NCBI RefSeq assembly: GCF_010728925.1
Contig: NZ_AP022608.1
Location: 4,278,001-4,342,000, forward strand
Source of the DNA: Mycolicibacterium gadium
GTDB lineage: Bacteria; Actinomycetota; Actinomycetes; Mycobacteriales; Mycobacteriaceae
Direction: 5' to 3'
DNA: 64,000 nucleotides
A program made the translations under genes and the position numbers. The notes under the pieces were generated by a model. The model was not told the DNA's origin, searched no databases, and saw only the letters and a list, made by a program, of their open reading frames with translations. Position 1 is the first letter of the stretch. Each line of letters starts with the position of its first letter. Positions 45,236 to 54,078 of the stretch are shown here, in pieces.

Positions 45236-45772
45236 GTGGCTGGTGACACCATCATCACGGTCATCGGAAACCTGACGGCAGACCCCGAGCTTCGGTTCAC
45301 GCCGTCAGGCGCAGCCGTCGCCAACTTCACCGTGGCGTCGACGCCGCGCATCTTCGACCGTCAGACCAATGAATGGAAAGACGGCGAGGCGCTGTTCCTC
45401 CGCTGCAACATCTGGCGTGAGGCGGCCGAGAACGTGGCCGAGAGCCTGACTCGCGGCTCGCGCGTGATCGTGCAGGGACGGCTCAAGCAGCGCTCCTTCG
45501 AAACCCGTGAGGGTGAGAAGCGCACCGTGGTGGAGCTCGAGGTCGACGAGATCGGCCCGTCACTGAAGTACGCCACGGCCAAGGTCAACAAGGCCAGCCG
45601 CAGCGGCGGTGGTGGCGGCGGGTTCGGCAGCGGCGGCGGTGGTGGCTCGCGCAGTGCGGCTACCGGCGGTGCCGGCGGCGCCGGCGGTTCCGACGGCCGG
45701 CAAGACGATCCGTGGGGCAGCGCGCCCGCGTCGGGCTCGTTCAGCGGCAGCGACGACGAACCCCCCTTCTGA
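45236..45772 (+). CDS. ssb: Single-stranded DNA-binding protein
   Basis: SSB coats single-stranded DNA in replication and repair. The 178 residues have an OB fold (1-110; [21 protein letters not shown] and the [19 protein letters not shown] segment), a long Gly/Ser-rich disordered linker and the acidic tip DDEPPF that recruits partner proteins. The GTG start follows AGGAGGA. It lies in the conserved rpsF-ssb-rpsR-rplI operon, 79 bases after rpsF. Confidence 0.97.
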   Translation: MAGDTIITVIGNLTADPELRFTPSGAAVANFTVASTPRIFDRQTNEWKDGEALFLRCNIWREAAENVAESLTRGSRVIVQGRLKQRSFETREGEKRTVVELEVDEIGPSLKYATAKVNKASRSGGGGGGFGSGGGGGSRSAATGGAGGAGGSDGRQDDPWGSAPASGSFSGSDDEPPF

Positions 45773-45810
45773 CTCATTACTGATCAGCAATTCCAGAAAG
45801 AGATAGACAC

Positions 45811-46074
45811 ATGGCCAAGTCCTCGACCAAGAGGCGCCCGGCTCCCGAGAAGCCGGTCAAGACTCGCAAGTGCGTGTTCTGCTCGAAGAAGGGCAAGAAC
45901 CAGATCATCGATTACAAGGACACCGCACTGCTGCGGACCTACATCAGCGAGCGCGGCAAGATCCGTGCCCGCCGCGTGACAGGCAACTGTGTTCAGCACC
46001 AGCGCGACATCGCCATCGCGGTGAAGAACGCCCGCGAGGTGGCGCTGCTGCCGTTCAGCTCGTCGACGCGATAG
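45811..46074 (+). CDS. rpsR: 30S ribosomal protein S18, zinc-ligand-retaining paralogue
   Basis: An 87-residue S18 that pairs with S6 on the 30S subunit. It keeps a CxxC (Cys21 and Cys24, CVFC) plus later Cys and His (NCVQHQ), a set compatible with zinc binding, so it is the C+ form. Mycobacteria also have zinc-independent paralogues expressed under zinc starvation; this one in the rpsF operon is the primary copy. It is followed by rplI after 16 bases. Confidence 0.96.
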   Translation: MAKSSTKRRPAPEKPVKTRKCVFCSKKGKNQIIDYKDTALLRTYISERGKIRARRVTGNCVQHQRDIAIAVKNAREVALLPFSSSTR

Positions 46075-46090
46075 AGGCGAGGAAGAGACA

Positions 46091-46549
46091 ATGAAACTCA
46101 TTCTGACTACTGAGGTGGATCACCTGGGCACCTCGGGTGACATCGTCGAGGTCAAGGACGGCTACGGCCGCAACTTCCTGCTGCCCCGCGGCATGGCCGT
46201 CGTGGCATCGCGTGGCGCGGAGCGCCAGGCCGAGGAGATCCGCCGCGCCCGCGAGGCCAAGGCCGTGCAGGGGCTCGAGCATGCGCGCGAGTTGAAGACG
46301 GCGCTCGAGGGTCTGGGCGCAGTCGAGCTGGCGGTGAAGGCGGCCGGAGACAGCGGCAAGCTGTTCGGTTCGGTTACGGGCGCCGACGTGGTCGCTGCCA
46401 TCAAGAAGGCCGGCGGCCCGAATCTGGACAAGCGCACGGTGCAGTTGCCCAAGGCGCATATCAAGTCCACCGGCACGCACCCGATCACGGTGCGGCTGCA
46501 TCCCGAGGTCGACGCCTCGGTGTCGTTGAGCGTCGTCGCCGGACAATAA
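46091..46549 (+). CDS. rplI: 50S ribosomal protein L9
   Basis: A 152-residue L9, which binds the L1 stalk base of 23S rRNA. It starts [28 protein letters not shown], shown here in part, with the conserved N-terminal rRNA-binding domain ([11 protein letters not shown] at about 24-34), a long central helix and a C-terminal domain ending [20 protein letters not shown]. It is the last gene of the rpsF operon, and a strong hairpin follows 14 bases after its stop. Confidence 0.97.
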   Translation: MKLILTTEVDHLGTSGDIVEVKDGYGRNFLLPRGMAVVASRGAERQAEEIRRAREAKAVQGLEHARELKTALEGLGAVELAVKAAGDSGKLFGSVTGADVVAAIKKAGGPNLDKRTVQLPKAHIKSTGTHPITVRLHPEVDASVSLSVVAGQ

Positions 46550-46562
46550 CGTCAGCGCAAAT

Positions 46563-46601
46563 ACGGCCGGGTGAGGATCGAATAGATCTTCACCCGGCCG
46601 T
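46563..46601 (+). terminator. Terminator of the rpsF-ssb-rpsR-rplI operon
   Basis: A 12-base perfect stem (46563-46574 with 46590-46601, arms ACGGCCGGGTGA and its complement) extends inward through a GATC/GATC pairing to about 17 pairs. It starts 14 bases after the rplI stop and has no U-tract. Confidence 0.8.
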
Positions 46602-46744
46602 TGCTGTGCGCGTAGGCCGATGCTGGCGAACTCGTCAAGGTATTTAGGTCACAGCGAAGCTAACCGGCTGTTAACCTGCATGGCCCCGATCGGAAACACA
46701 ACACGCCCGAGACCGCAACCGATGGCGACACGCCGTGCGAATTC

Positions 46745-46874
46745 CCATCCACAGAATTCCATGCGGTTTATGGTGCGGCTATCTGCGCGGATGCGCTGAA
46801 AAAAGCAAGTTATACACAGGTTCTCCCCAACGACTCAACATGGCTGTCCAGACCTATCCACAGTCCATCCACAG
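46745..46874. promoter_or_regulatory. Cluster of four DnaA-box-like 9-mers upstream of dnaB
   Basis: Within 130 bases upstream of dnaB lie CCATCCACA (46745-46753), TTATACACA (46811-46819, fits TTWTNCACA), CTATCCACA (46855-46863) and CCATCCACA (46866-46874), all in the same orientation; the last two are 11 bases apart, one helical turn. The rest of the 46550-47040 gap holds the rplI terminator, a TAGCGT -10 candidate (46990-46995) and the dnaB ribosome-binding site GGGGAGG. Confidence 0.5.
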
Positions 46875-47040
46875 GTCCATGAACAGGGGCCCCTTGCATC
46901 GCTCCCAGCAACGTCTAGCGTTGGCCGTCGCGAGTCCTTTAGGGCGACCGATTGGGGGCGGATGTCCGACGCTTGTCACCGTGCCGCGGTAGCGTTTCAT
47001 CGAACGTCAGTTCGACCTAGTTCTGGGGAGGTGTAGCTCC

Positions 47041-50000
47041 GTGGCTGTCGTGGACGACCTTGGCCATTCGGCCATGGACACTCCTCCACCCAGTGAGGAT
47101 TTCGGACGTCAGCCTCCGCAGGACGCTGCGGCGGAGCAGGCCGTCCTGGGCGGCATGCTGCTGAGCAAGGACGCGATCGCCGACGTGCTGGAGAAGCTGC
47201 GGCCGGGTGACTTCTATCGGCCCGCGCACCAGAACGTGTATGACGCGATCCTGGACCTGTACGGCCGTGGTGAACCGGCCGATGCGGTGACGGTGGCGGC
47301 GGAGCTGGACCGCCGCGGGTTACTGCGCCGGATCGGTGGAGCGCCGTATCTGCACACGCTGATCTCGACGGTGCCGACCGCAGCCAACGCGGGGTTCTAT
47401 GCGGGCATCGTGGCGGAGAAGGCACTGTTGCGCCGGTTGGTGGAAGCGGGCACGCGCGTCGTGCAGTACGGCTATGCCGGCGCCGACGGTGCCGATGTCG
47501 ACGATGTCGTGGACCGGGCGCAAGCGGAGATCTATGACGTCACCGAGCGGCGAACCGCTGAGGATTTCGTGGTGCTGGAAGAGATTCTTCAGCCGACGAT
47601 GGACGAGATCGACGCGATCGCGTCGCAAGGCGGTATCGCTCGCGGGGTGCCTACCGGCTTCGTCGAACTCGACGACGTGACCAACGGCTTACATCCGGGT
47701 CAGATGATCATCGTGGCGGCACGGCCGGGCGTCGGGAAGGCGCTGGCACTTGATACTCCGCTGCCCACACCGACTGGGTGGACGACGATGGGCGACGTCG
47801 CCGTCGGCGATTTTTTGCTGGACGCTCACGGCGAGCCAACACGGGTGGTCGCCGCTACAGACATCATGCTCGGAAGGCCGTGCTACGAAGTTGACTTCGC
47901 CGACGGCACAGGGCTTGTCGCGGATGCGTTCCACCAGTGGCCGACGAGTCGGGGCGTGCAGATCACGACGGCATTGCGGCCGGGTGCGGACCTGATCAGC
48001 GCGACGCGGGCGCCTGCCCTCGCCCCTGTTGGCGGACGGCAGCAGCGGGCATGGGGCATCGAGTCGATCCGTCGTGTTGTGAGCGTGCCGGTGCGCTGCG
48101 TTGAGGTTGCCAATCCAGAGCACTTGTACCTGGCGGGCCCTGACATGGTGCCGACGCACAACTCGACTCTCGGTTTGGATTTCATGCGATCGTGCTCCAT
48201 CAAGCATCAGATGCCGAGCGTCATCTTTTCGCTGGAAATGAGTAAGTCGGAGATCGTGATGCGGCTGCTGTCAGCAGAGGCGAAGATCAAGCTCGCCGAC
48301 ATGCGGTCGGGTCGGATGAGTGACGACGACTGGACCCGGCTGGCGCGCCGGATGAGCGAAATAAGCGAGGCGCCGCTTTACATCGACGATTCGCCGAACC
48401 TGACGATGATGGAGATCCGGGCGAAGGCGCGACGGCTCTCGCAAAAGGCCGGCCTGCGACTGATCGTCGTGGACTATATGCAGCTGATGACGTCGGGCAA
48501 GAAGTATGAGTCGCGCCAGCAAGAGGTGTCGGACTTCTCGCGAAGCCTGAAGCTGATGGCCAAGGAGCTCGACGTCCCGGTGGTGGCGATCAGCCAGTTG
48601 AACCGCGGCCCGGAGCAGCGCACCGACAAGAAGCCGATGGTCTCGGATCTTCGCGAGTCAGGCTGTCTGACCGCGAACACGAGAATCCTGCGGGCGGACA
48701 CGGGCGCCGAGGTGACCTTCGGCGAGCTGATGCGCACGGGTGAGCGACCGCTGGTTTGGTCGCTGGATGAGCGCAAGCGGATGGTCGCTCGGCCGATGAC
48801 GAACGTGTTCTACAGCGGACACAAGGAAGTCTTCAAGATGCGGCTGGCCTCAGGACGCGAGATCGAGGCAACGGCCAATCATCCGTTCATGACGTTTGAC
48901 GGGTGGACACCGCTGGCTGAGCTGAAAGTCGGCGACCGTTTGGCGGTGCCGCGCAGGGTTCCGGAACCTGTTCAGACGCAACGTCTGCCAGAAGACGAGG
49001 TGATTCTGCTGGCACACATGATCGGCGACGGATCGTGTGTGAAGAACCAACCGATCAGGTATGCAAGCGTCGATGAGTTGAATCTGGCGGCAGTGTCTAG
49101 CGCGGCGCGGCACTTCGGTGTGGAACCGATCCGGGACGATTACGCCGCGGCAAGGGTGACCACCCTGCGGCTGCCCGCGCCCTATCAGTTGACACATGGC
49201 CGGCGGAATCCGATTGCTGCCTGGCTGGATGGGCTCGGCATCTTCGGCAAGCGTAGCTACGAAAAGTTCGTTCCTAGAGCGATGTTCGGTGCGCCGAACG
49301 ACCAAGTGGCCGTGTTCTTAAAGCACCTTTGGTCAACCGATGGCTGCGTCAAGTGGGACACCAAGGCTAGCCAGGGCCGCGTGTACTACGCGTCGACAAG
49401 CCGACAGTTGATCGACGATGTCAACGGCTTGCTGGCCCGAGTGGGCGTGTTCGGTCGTGTCAAGCGGATCCGCAAGGCGGGTTATCGCGATGGGTGGCAC
49501 CTTTACATTTACGGCGCAGAGAATCAACTGCGGTTCCTGCGCCATGTCGGTGTTAACGGAATGAAGGCGGCTACGGCGCGCGCGGTCATCGCCCTGCTGG
49601 AGAACAAGGTTCGTAACGCCAACCTCGACACAGTGCCGAAGGAAGTATGGACTGACGTCCGGGCAGATTTGGTCGCGAAGAAGATGACGCACCGCGAGTT
49701 CGCGGCGGCGATGGGCACGAAGTTCTGCGGGGCGACCTTGTGGAAGCATGCGCCAAGCCGTAGTCGACTACATCGCGCGGCCACACTGTTGGAGAACGCC
49801 GCGCTTCACGACATGGCAACTAGCGATGTCTTCTGGGACACCGTCGTCGAGATCACGAGTATCGGCAAGCGGCCTGTCTACGACGGAACGGTAAGTGGCA
49901 CACATAATTTCGTCGCCGACGGCATCTCGGTTCATAACAGTTTGGAACAAGATGCCGACATGGTGATCCTGCTGCACCGGCCGGATGCGTTCGAGCGCGA

Positions 50001-50121
50001 CGACCCACGAGGCGGCGAAGCGGATCTGATTCTAGGCAAGCACCGAAACGGTCCGACAAAGACGATCACCGTCGCGCACCAGCTGCACCTGTCGCGGTTC
50101 ACCAACATGGCAAAGGGCTAG
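47041..50121 (+). CDS. dnaB: Replicative DNA helicase DnaB with two inteins
   Basis: DnaB is the hexameric 5'-3' replicative helicase. The precursor has 1026 residues; after removal of two inteins the extein is 460 residues, normal for the family. The N-terminal domain (to about 165) is followed by the RecA-like motor. Walker A ARPGVGK|ST is interrupted after the lysine by intein 1 (residues 234-374), and the second intein (542-966) interrupts a conserved motor motif (SDLRESG|SLEQDAD). Walker B LIVVDYMQLM is between the two. The GTG follows GGGGAGG by nine bases. It ends 173 bases before a convergent esterase gene. Confidence 0.97.
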   Translation: MAVVDDLGHSAMDTPPPSEDFGRQPPQDAAAEQAVLGGMLLSKDAIADVLEKLRPGDFYRPAHQNVYDAILDLYGRGEPADAVTVAAELDRRGLLRRIGGAPYLHTLISTVPTAANAGFYAGIVAEKALLRRLVEAGTRVVQYGYAGADGADVDDVVDRAQAEIYDVTERRTAEDFVVLEEILQPTMDEIDAIASQGGIARGVPTGFVELDDVTNGLHPGQMIIVAARPGVGKALALDTPLPTPTGWTTMGDVAVGDFLLDAHGEPTRVVAATDIMLGRPCYEVDFADGTGLVADAFHQWPTSRGVQITTALRPGADLISATRAPALAPVGGRQQRAWGIESIRRVVSVPVRCVEVANPEHLYLAGPDMVPTHNSTLGLDFMRSCSIKHQMPSVIFSLEMSKSEIVMRLLSAEAKIKLADMRSGRMSDDDWTRLARRMSEISEAPLYIDDSPNLTMMEIRAKARRLSQKAGLRLIVVDYMQLMTSGKKYESRQQEVSDFSRSLKLMAKELDVPVVAISQLNRGPEQRTDKKPMVSDLRESGCLTANTRILRADTGAEVTFGELMRTGERPLVWSLDERKRMVARPMTNVFYSGHKEVFKMRLASGREIEATANHPFMTFDGWTPLAELKVGDRLAVPRRVPEPVQTQRLPEDEVILLAHMIGDGSCVKNQPIRYASVDELNLAAVSSAARHFGVEPIRDDYAAARVTTLRLPAPYQLTHGRRNPIAAWLDGLGIFGKRSYEKFVPRAMFGAPNDQVAVFLKHLWSTDGCVKWDTKASQGRVYYASTSRQLIDDVNGLLARVGVFGRVKRIRKAGYRDGWHLYIYGAENQLRFLRHVGVNGMKAATARAVIALLENKVRNANLDTVPKEVWTDVRADLVAKKMTHREFAAAMGTKFCGATLWKHAPSRSRLHRAATLLENAALHDMATSDVFWDTVVEITSIGKRPVYDGTVSGTHNFVADGISVHNSLEQDADMVILLHRPDAFERDDPRGGEADLILGKHRNGPTKTITVAHQLHLSRFTNMAKG
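47740..48162 (+). other. Intein 1 of DnaB: class 3 mini-intein, starts with Ala
   Basis: A 141-residue element (DnaB residues 234-374) beginning with Ala and ending HN before Ser375. It has no endonuclease domain. An initial Ala cannot start standard splicing; class 3 inteins use instead an internal Cys and a WCT triplet. All three are present: Trp67 (HQWPT), Cys120 (VRCVEV) and Thr139 (VPTHN), intein numbering. It sits exactly between the Lys and Ser of the Walker A motif, so DnaB cannot bind ATP until it is excised. A class 3 DnaB intein of this type is known from M. smegmatis. Confidence 0.93.
48664..49938 (+). other. Intein 2 of DnaB: full-length LAGLIDADG intein
   Basis: A 425-residue element (DnaB residues 542-966), starting with Cys (CLTANTRIL) and ending VHN before Ser967, the standard class 1 pattern. 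Block B is seen in EATANHPFMTF, with the TxxH motif. Two LAGLIDADG-type endonuclease motifs are readable, LAHMIGDG and LKHLWSTDG, the acidic residues being intact, so it may still be a homing endonuclease. The insertion site RESG/SLEQDAD is the one used by the M. tuberculosis DnaB intein. Confidence 0.93.
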
Positions 50122-50294
50122 CTGCCAACAACTGCAGCGCAGCTACAGGCGTCGGGACATGCCGCTCGGGACATGAGACCCGTAAACGGGCCCGCCTCAA
50201 ACGCCGGCCTACGGAACTGCGAAGTAGGAATAAGTCGTCCGTCACAGCGGGCCGGTCCACGTTGACATCGCCAGACGCCAGACTCCCGTCCGAG

Positions 50295-51194
50295 TCAGCT
50301 TGCAAACGCTGCCAGCAGTGCTTCGCACTGCCGATCGAAAAAGCTCTGCGCCACAGGCGTCTTGGAGGCGATGATGTCGAATCCGTGAAACGCTCCGTCG
50401 ACGACGTCGAGCTGACATGCCACACCCGCGTCACGCAGCCGATGCGCGTACTCAACGTCCTGGCCGTATAGCGGATCCACCGTTCCCACGCCCACCCATG
50501 CAGGCGCGAGATTGGAGAGGTCGTCGTGTCGTGCCGGGACCGCAGACTGGCGATCGGCCCCTTTCAGGTACGCCTGCCAGCCCAGCCGATCGCTCTTTTC
50601 GCTCCATAGCCGATAGTGCGGGCTCTCCAGACCTGGGCGACTGGACGGTCGATCGTCGACCATCGGATAGACCAACAACTGGAACAACGGTGTCACCTCG
50701 CCGCGATCGCGGGCCAGCAGCGCAAGCGCCGCTGCCAAACCTCCACCCGCGCTGGCGCCGCCGATCGCTATCCGGTCGGGAACCACCCCGGGCTGGCGAG
50801 CCAACCAGGTCAGCGCCGAATAACAATCCTCCAGTGCGGCCGGATAAGGATCTTTCGGAGCGAGCCGGTAGTCGACGGACGCGACCGGAACGCCGACGCG
50901 GCGGACGAACCGTCGGCACAGCGCATCGTCTTGGGCTGCCGTTCCGATGACGTATCCGCCGCCGTGGATCCACAGCAGTGCGCCGCCGTGCGTGCACTCG
51001 CGTTCGGGTCGATAGAGCCGGACCCCGGCGCTGTGCGTGATCGCGAGGACTTCCACACCCTCTGAGGTTGCCGGCGCAAATCGGGTCAGGGCACGCATTG
51101 CCGGCAGCGTTACTTTGTTGAAGGGCGACCGGGGGAGCACTCGCGCGATGCCCCTCAGGTCAGGGTGATAGTGGTCAGATCGGATACGTGACAC
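50295..51194 (-). CDS. Alpha/beta hydrolase, hormone-sensitive-lipase-type esterase
   Basis: A 299-residue esterase of the HSL/GDXG family. The oxyanion-hole motif is HGGGYV, the nucleophile motif is GASAGG (Ser), the acid lies in GTVDPLYGQ and the catalytic His in DGAFHGFD. The GTG at 51194 lies 20 bases inside the 3' end of the upstream SDR gene, so the two are translationally linked. Together with the SDR and P450 upstream it resembles a set for oxidising and hydrolysing a lipophilic ester, but the substrate is unknown. Confidence 0.92.
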   Translation of the reverse strand: MSRIRSDHYHPDLRGIARVLPRSPFNKVTLPAMRALTRFAPATSEGVEVLAITHSAGVRLYRPERECTHGGALLWIHGGGYVIGTAAQDDALCRRFVRRVGVPVASVDYRLAPKDPYPAALEDCYSALTWLARQPGVVPDRIAIGGASAGGGLAAALALLARDRGEVTPLFQLLVYPMVDDRPSSRPGLESPHYRLWSEKSDRLGWQAYLKGADRQSAVPARHDDLSNLAPAWVGVGTVDPLYGQDVEYAHRLRDAGVACQLDVVDGAFHGFDIIASKTPVAQSFFDRQCEALLAAFAS

Positions 51195-52098
51195 CGGTCA
51201 ACTCCTCGGACACTGTCCACAAACGTTGTTGCGTCTGCTGGTCGTACGACCTCTTGCTCGACCGCACCAGTTTGGGGTGACCCGCCATCTCGAGGAACCC
51301 GTCTGGTCCCCAGTACTGACCACCGCGCACGTCAGGCATCGTCGCGGCGTACAGCTGTGGCAGTGCACCTTTCGCGGGATCCTGACCGATGAAACGGTCG
51401 GAGAACTTCATCATGGCCTGGACCGGTTTCCACATGTTCCTGAAGAGGTCAGACTTCGTGTACCCGGGGTGGGCGGTAACCGCTATCAGGGGCGCGCCCG
51501 ATCTACTCAAGCGTCGATGCAACTCATAGCAGAACATCAAGTTCGCGAGCTTGGACTGGGCGTAGGCGAGCGCGCCACTGTACCGGCGCTCCCACTGAAG
51601 ATCATCGAAATGAATTGCGCCGCCGAGCTTGTGGTCCAAACTTGCCACCACCACCACCCGCGCCCCGTCAACGCCGAGCATGTTCTCCAGCAGGAGTCCC
51701 GTCAGCGCAAAGTGGCCGAGGTGGTTGGTGGCGAATTGCAACTCGAAGCCGTCAGGAGTCGTCGTCTTGGGCGGGAACGCCACCGCGGCGTTGTTGATGA
51801 GTAGGTCGATCCGCGGATGGGCGGCACGCAGTTCGGCCGACGCGGCCCGAACCGCCTCGAGTGACCCCAGATCGAGCTGCTGCACCGCTACCTGCGCCTC
51901 CGGCACCGACCGGCGAATCTGGTCAGCGGCCGCTTTGCCTTTGTCCGCATTGCGCACAGCCAACACCACCTGCGCGCCGCGTGCCGCAAGCACCCGCGCG
52001 GTGTCCAACCCGAGGCCCGTATTGGATCCCGTGACGACGGCAACTCGACCCGATTGATCCGGAACGTCGCTCTCGCTCCACTTGTGCTCGTTCATCAT
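51175..52098 (-). CDS. Short-chain dehydrogenase/reductase, retinol-dehydrogenase-like
   Basis: A 307-residue SDR in the group annotated as retinol/protochlorophyllide-reductase-like. The NADP-binding motif is TGSNTGLG (23-30), the NNAA motif follows at about 104, and the active site has YAQSK; the usual catalytic serine strand reads VVVVASLDHK. Two adjacent ATG codons (52098, 52095) are both possible starts. It is the middle gene of the P450-SDR-esterase run and overlaps the esterase by 20 bases; the P450 gene ends 100 bases upstream. Confidence 0.9.
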   Translation of the reverse strand: MMNEHKWSESDVPDQSGRVAVVTGSNTGLGLDTARVLAARGAQVVLAVRNADKGKAAADQIRRSVPEAQVAVQQLDLGSLEAVRAASAELRAAHPRIDLLINNAAVAFPPKTTTPDGFELQFATNHLGHFALTGLLLENMLGVDGARVVVVASLDHKLGGAIHFDDLQWERRYSGALAYAQSKLANLMFCYELHRRLSRSGAPLIAVTAHPGYTKSDLFRNMWKPVQAMMKFSDRFIGQDPAKGALPQLYAATMPDVRGGQYWGPDGFLEMAGHPKLVRSSKRSYDQQTQQRLWTVSEELTGVTYPI

Positions 52099-52198
52099 CC
52101 GTCAAATTCCCAATCGATCGCGATGTCGGCGGTCTCGCAATTCCTTACCTGCGCCGTCACGTAAGCCGCCGCGTTCGGGCCCGCCGCGCAGCCCACCA

Positions 52199-53497
52199 TC
52201 AGCATTTCTGAAGGCGGACAGGCAATTTGGTCGGCCCTCGCAACGAGCTGTTGGTCGACCACGTTACGGGCCCCTCTGTGGAAATCCTCTCGACACGACT
52301 GACGAGCTCCCGCAGGACGGCTTCGGCTTCCATGCGGGCCAGCGGAGCGCCGAGGCACATGTGGGCCCCGTACCCGAAGGCGACGTGCATGCGTGGATTG
52401 CGGTCGGCGATGAAGGCATCGGGATCGTCGAAGACCAGCGGGTCACGGTTCGCAGCGCCGAAGGACAGGAGGACCCGTGATCCGCTGGGGATGGTGACAT
52501 CGCCAATCGCGTAGTCGGCGCAGGTGTACCTGTACAGGTTTTGGATCGGGCTGGTGAAACGGAGGAGCTCTTCGATGGCCATCGGGATGAGATCCGGATT
52601 AGCCCGAATCTTGTCGTACTCTTCAGGGTTTCGAGCAAATGCCTCGAACATCCCACCGAGGAGGTTGGTGGTGGTCTCATTCCCAGCGATGAGAAGCAGT
52701 ACGGCAATGAAAAACAATTGTTCATCCGTCAGGTTGCCGTCGGTACTGTGCTCGAGCAAGCGTCCCAGCACGGTGCCGGACCCCTTGAGGTGGCCGCTCG
52801 CGAGCTGCTTGAGGAAATAACGGCGTAGCGCCAGAGCAGCGTTCACGGACTTGGCGACACTGATCACGCCGCTCGGAGTGGGGGTGAAGTTGATGAGCTG
52901 CACTGCGCCCTCGGACCATCGGCGGAAATCAGCGATGTCGGTCTCCGGGATGCCCATAATGCCGGCGATCACCCGCAGGGGCATGGGGATGGCAAGCTCC
53001 TCGACCACGTCGCAGCCTGGATTGGCGACAACGTGGTCGACAAGTTCAGTCGCGAGACGGCCGGTGATCGCCTGCCAGCTCTCGAGAGCGCGTTTGGTGA
53101 ATGCGGGCTGAACTTGCTTTCGCAGTCGACTGTGCTGCTCGCCGTCCGTGACGACAACCAAGTCGGCGGCCATGCGGACCCGGGTGACGCCTTGGCTGCT
53201 ATTGATTCTGTCGGTGTCTCGGAGGGCAGCCCGCACATCTTCCAGCCGGGAGACGACCCACGTTGCCCTCTTCGGGTTGTAGTGGACGCGTCCACTGCTG
53301 TGCAGAGCACGGTAAGCGGCGAAGGGTTCGGCAGCGGTGGCCGGATCAAGGGGGTCGTAGGCGGTATTGACCGCCCCCGTCCACCCCTTTACGCCACGCC
53401 GTCTGGTGCGAATCGCGGCGCCGATGTTCATCTGCACGGCGGTGCCGAACGGCCGCATCGACGAAAGCACGCCAGCGTTGTTGTGATCTGCCGTCAT
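52199..53497 (-). CDS. Cytochrome P450 monooxygenase
   Basis: A 432-residue bacterial-type P450. The I-helix oxygen-binding motif is AGNETTTN, the K-helix ExxR is EELLRF, and the haem-thiolate loop is FGYGAHMCLGAPLAR with the axial Cys. The substrate is not predictable. No ferredoxin gene is adjacent, so electrons must come from elsewhere. ATG 53497 is used; the frame is open to 53641 and ATG 53431 would give 410 residues, both possible. It is the first gene of the leftward P450-SDR-esterase group. Confidence 0.9.
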   Translation of the reverse strand: MTADHNNAGVLSSMRPFGTAVQMNIGAAIRTRRRGVKGWTGAVNTAYDPLDPATAAEPFAAYRALHSSGRVHYNPKRATWVVSRLEDVRAALRDTDRINSSQGVTRVRMAADLVVVTDGEQHSRLRKQVQPAFTKRALESWQAITGRLATELVDHVVANPGCDVVEELAIPMPLRVIAGIMGIPETDIADFRRWSEGAVQLINFTPTPSGVISVAKSVNAALALRRYFLKQLASGHLKGSGTVLGRLLEHSTDGNLTDEQLFFIAVLLLIAGNETTTNLLGGMFEAFARNPEEYDKIRANPDLIPMAIEELLRFTSPIQNLYRYTCADYAIGDVTIPSGSRVLLSFGAANRDPLVFDDPDAFIADRNPRMHVAFGYGAHMCLGAPLARMEAEAVLRELVSRVERISTEGPVTWSTNSSLRGPTKLPVRLQKC

Positions 53498-53952
53498 CGC
53501 TGCTGAACCCGTGTCCTTTCCGTACTGATCAAAAACCGCCCGTGACTGCGTTCCCCACGGCGCGAAGCGGCCGGTCACAAAATCGAGTGGTGGTCGGTGA
53601 ATAACATTTCGCTGGATCATCGGGGTGGAGCCGCGATACACCCCTTGCCGAACCGTTGTCGCGCGTGGCCCTCGGACGAACGATCCTCACCCATGGCGTA
53701 GCCGGTCGGATCGGCGACGCCGGAAGATGTCCACACGTGCCCATCGCATCAGGCTGGCGAGGCGACAGCGCACACGTCAATAGGCCGAGCAGATGTAGCG
53801 ACGTGTGCCGCGCTGGCGAAGTCTCCTCGATTCTCAAGCTAGGCCGCTGACCTGCAGTTCAAGATGCCAATAGCAGACAGTTGTTTCTCATCTCGAGACA
53901 AAGTGTGTACGAGGTGGCAGGTCGGGCTGGCTCGACTCAATGTGCCTTCGCG

Positions 53953-53982
53953 CGCCGGCAGCTGCTCAGCGAGCTGCCGGCG
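53953..53982 (-). terminator. Hairpin downstream of the MDR reductase gene
   Basis: An 11-base perfect stem (53953-53963 with 53972-53982, arms CGCCGGCAGCT and its complement) with an eight-base loop lies 134 bases after the MDR stop. There is no U-tract. Confidence 0.55.
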
Positions 53983-54064
53983 ATCCCTTCCCACGCCACG
54001 GCTGCGCCCAATCGCTTGACTTCGTGGCCCTCCGGTTACGTTGTCGGTAGGGAAGGTTCGCATA

Positions 54065-54078
54065 GTCTGGTGCCAGAC
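54065..54078. promoter_or_regulatory. Inverted repeat GTCTGG-TG-CCAGAC downstream of the MDR gene
   Basis: A 6-2-6 inverted repeat 38 bases after the MDR stop. It could be a small operator or part of a terminator; function not evident. Confidence 0.25.

Noticed and set aside
46990..46995. TAGCGT as the dnaB promoter -10
   Set aside because: No matching -35 at normal distance; mentioned only as a candidate within the DnaA-box entry.
50153..50175. Direct repeat CGGGACATG twice, 14 bases apart, after dnaB
   Set aside because: Only two copies and no link to an integration event; the short hairpin at 50179-50190 nearby is also too weak to call a terminator.
52095..52358. Minus-strand frame of about 87 codons between the P450 and SDR genes
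   Set aside because: Most of it overlaps the P450 3' end in another frame; it is not a ferredoxin (no Cys cluster) and has no ribosome-binding site.
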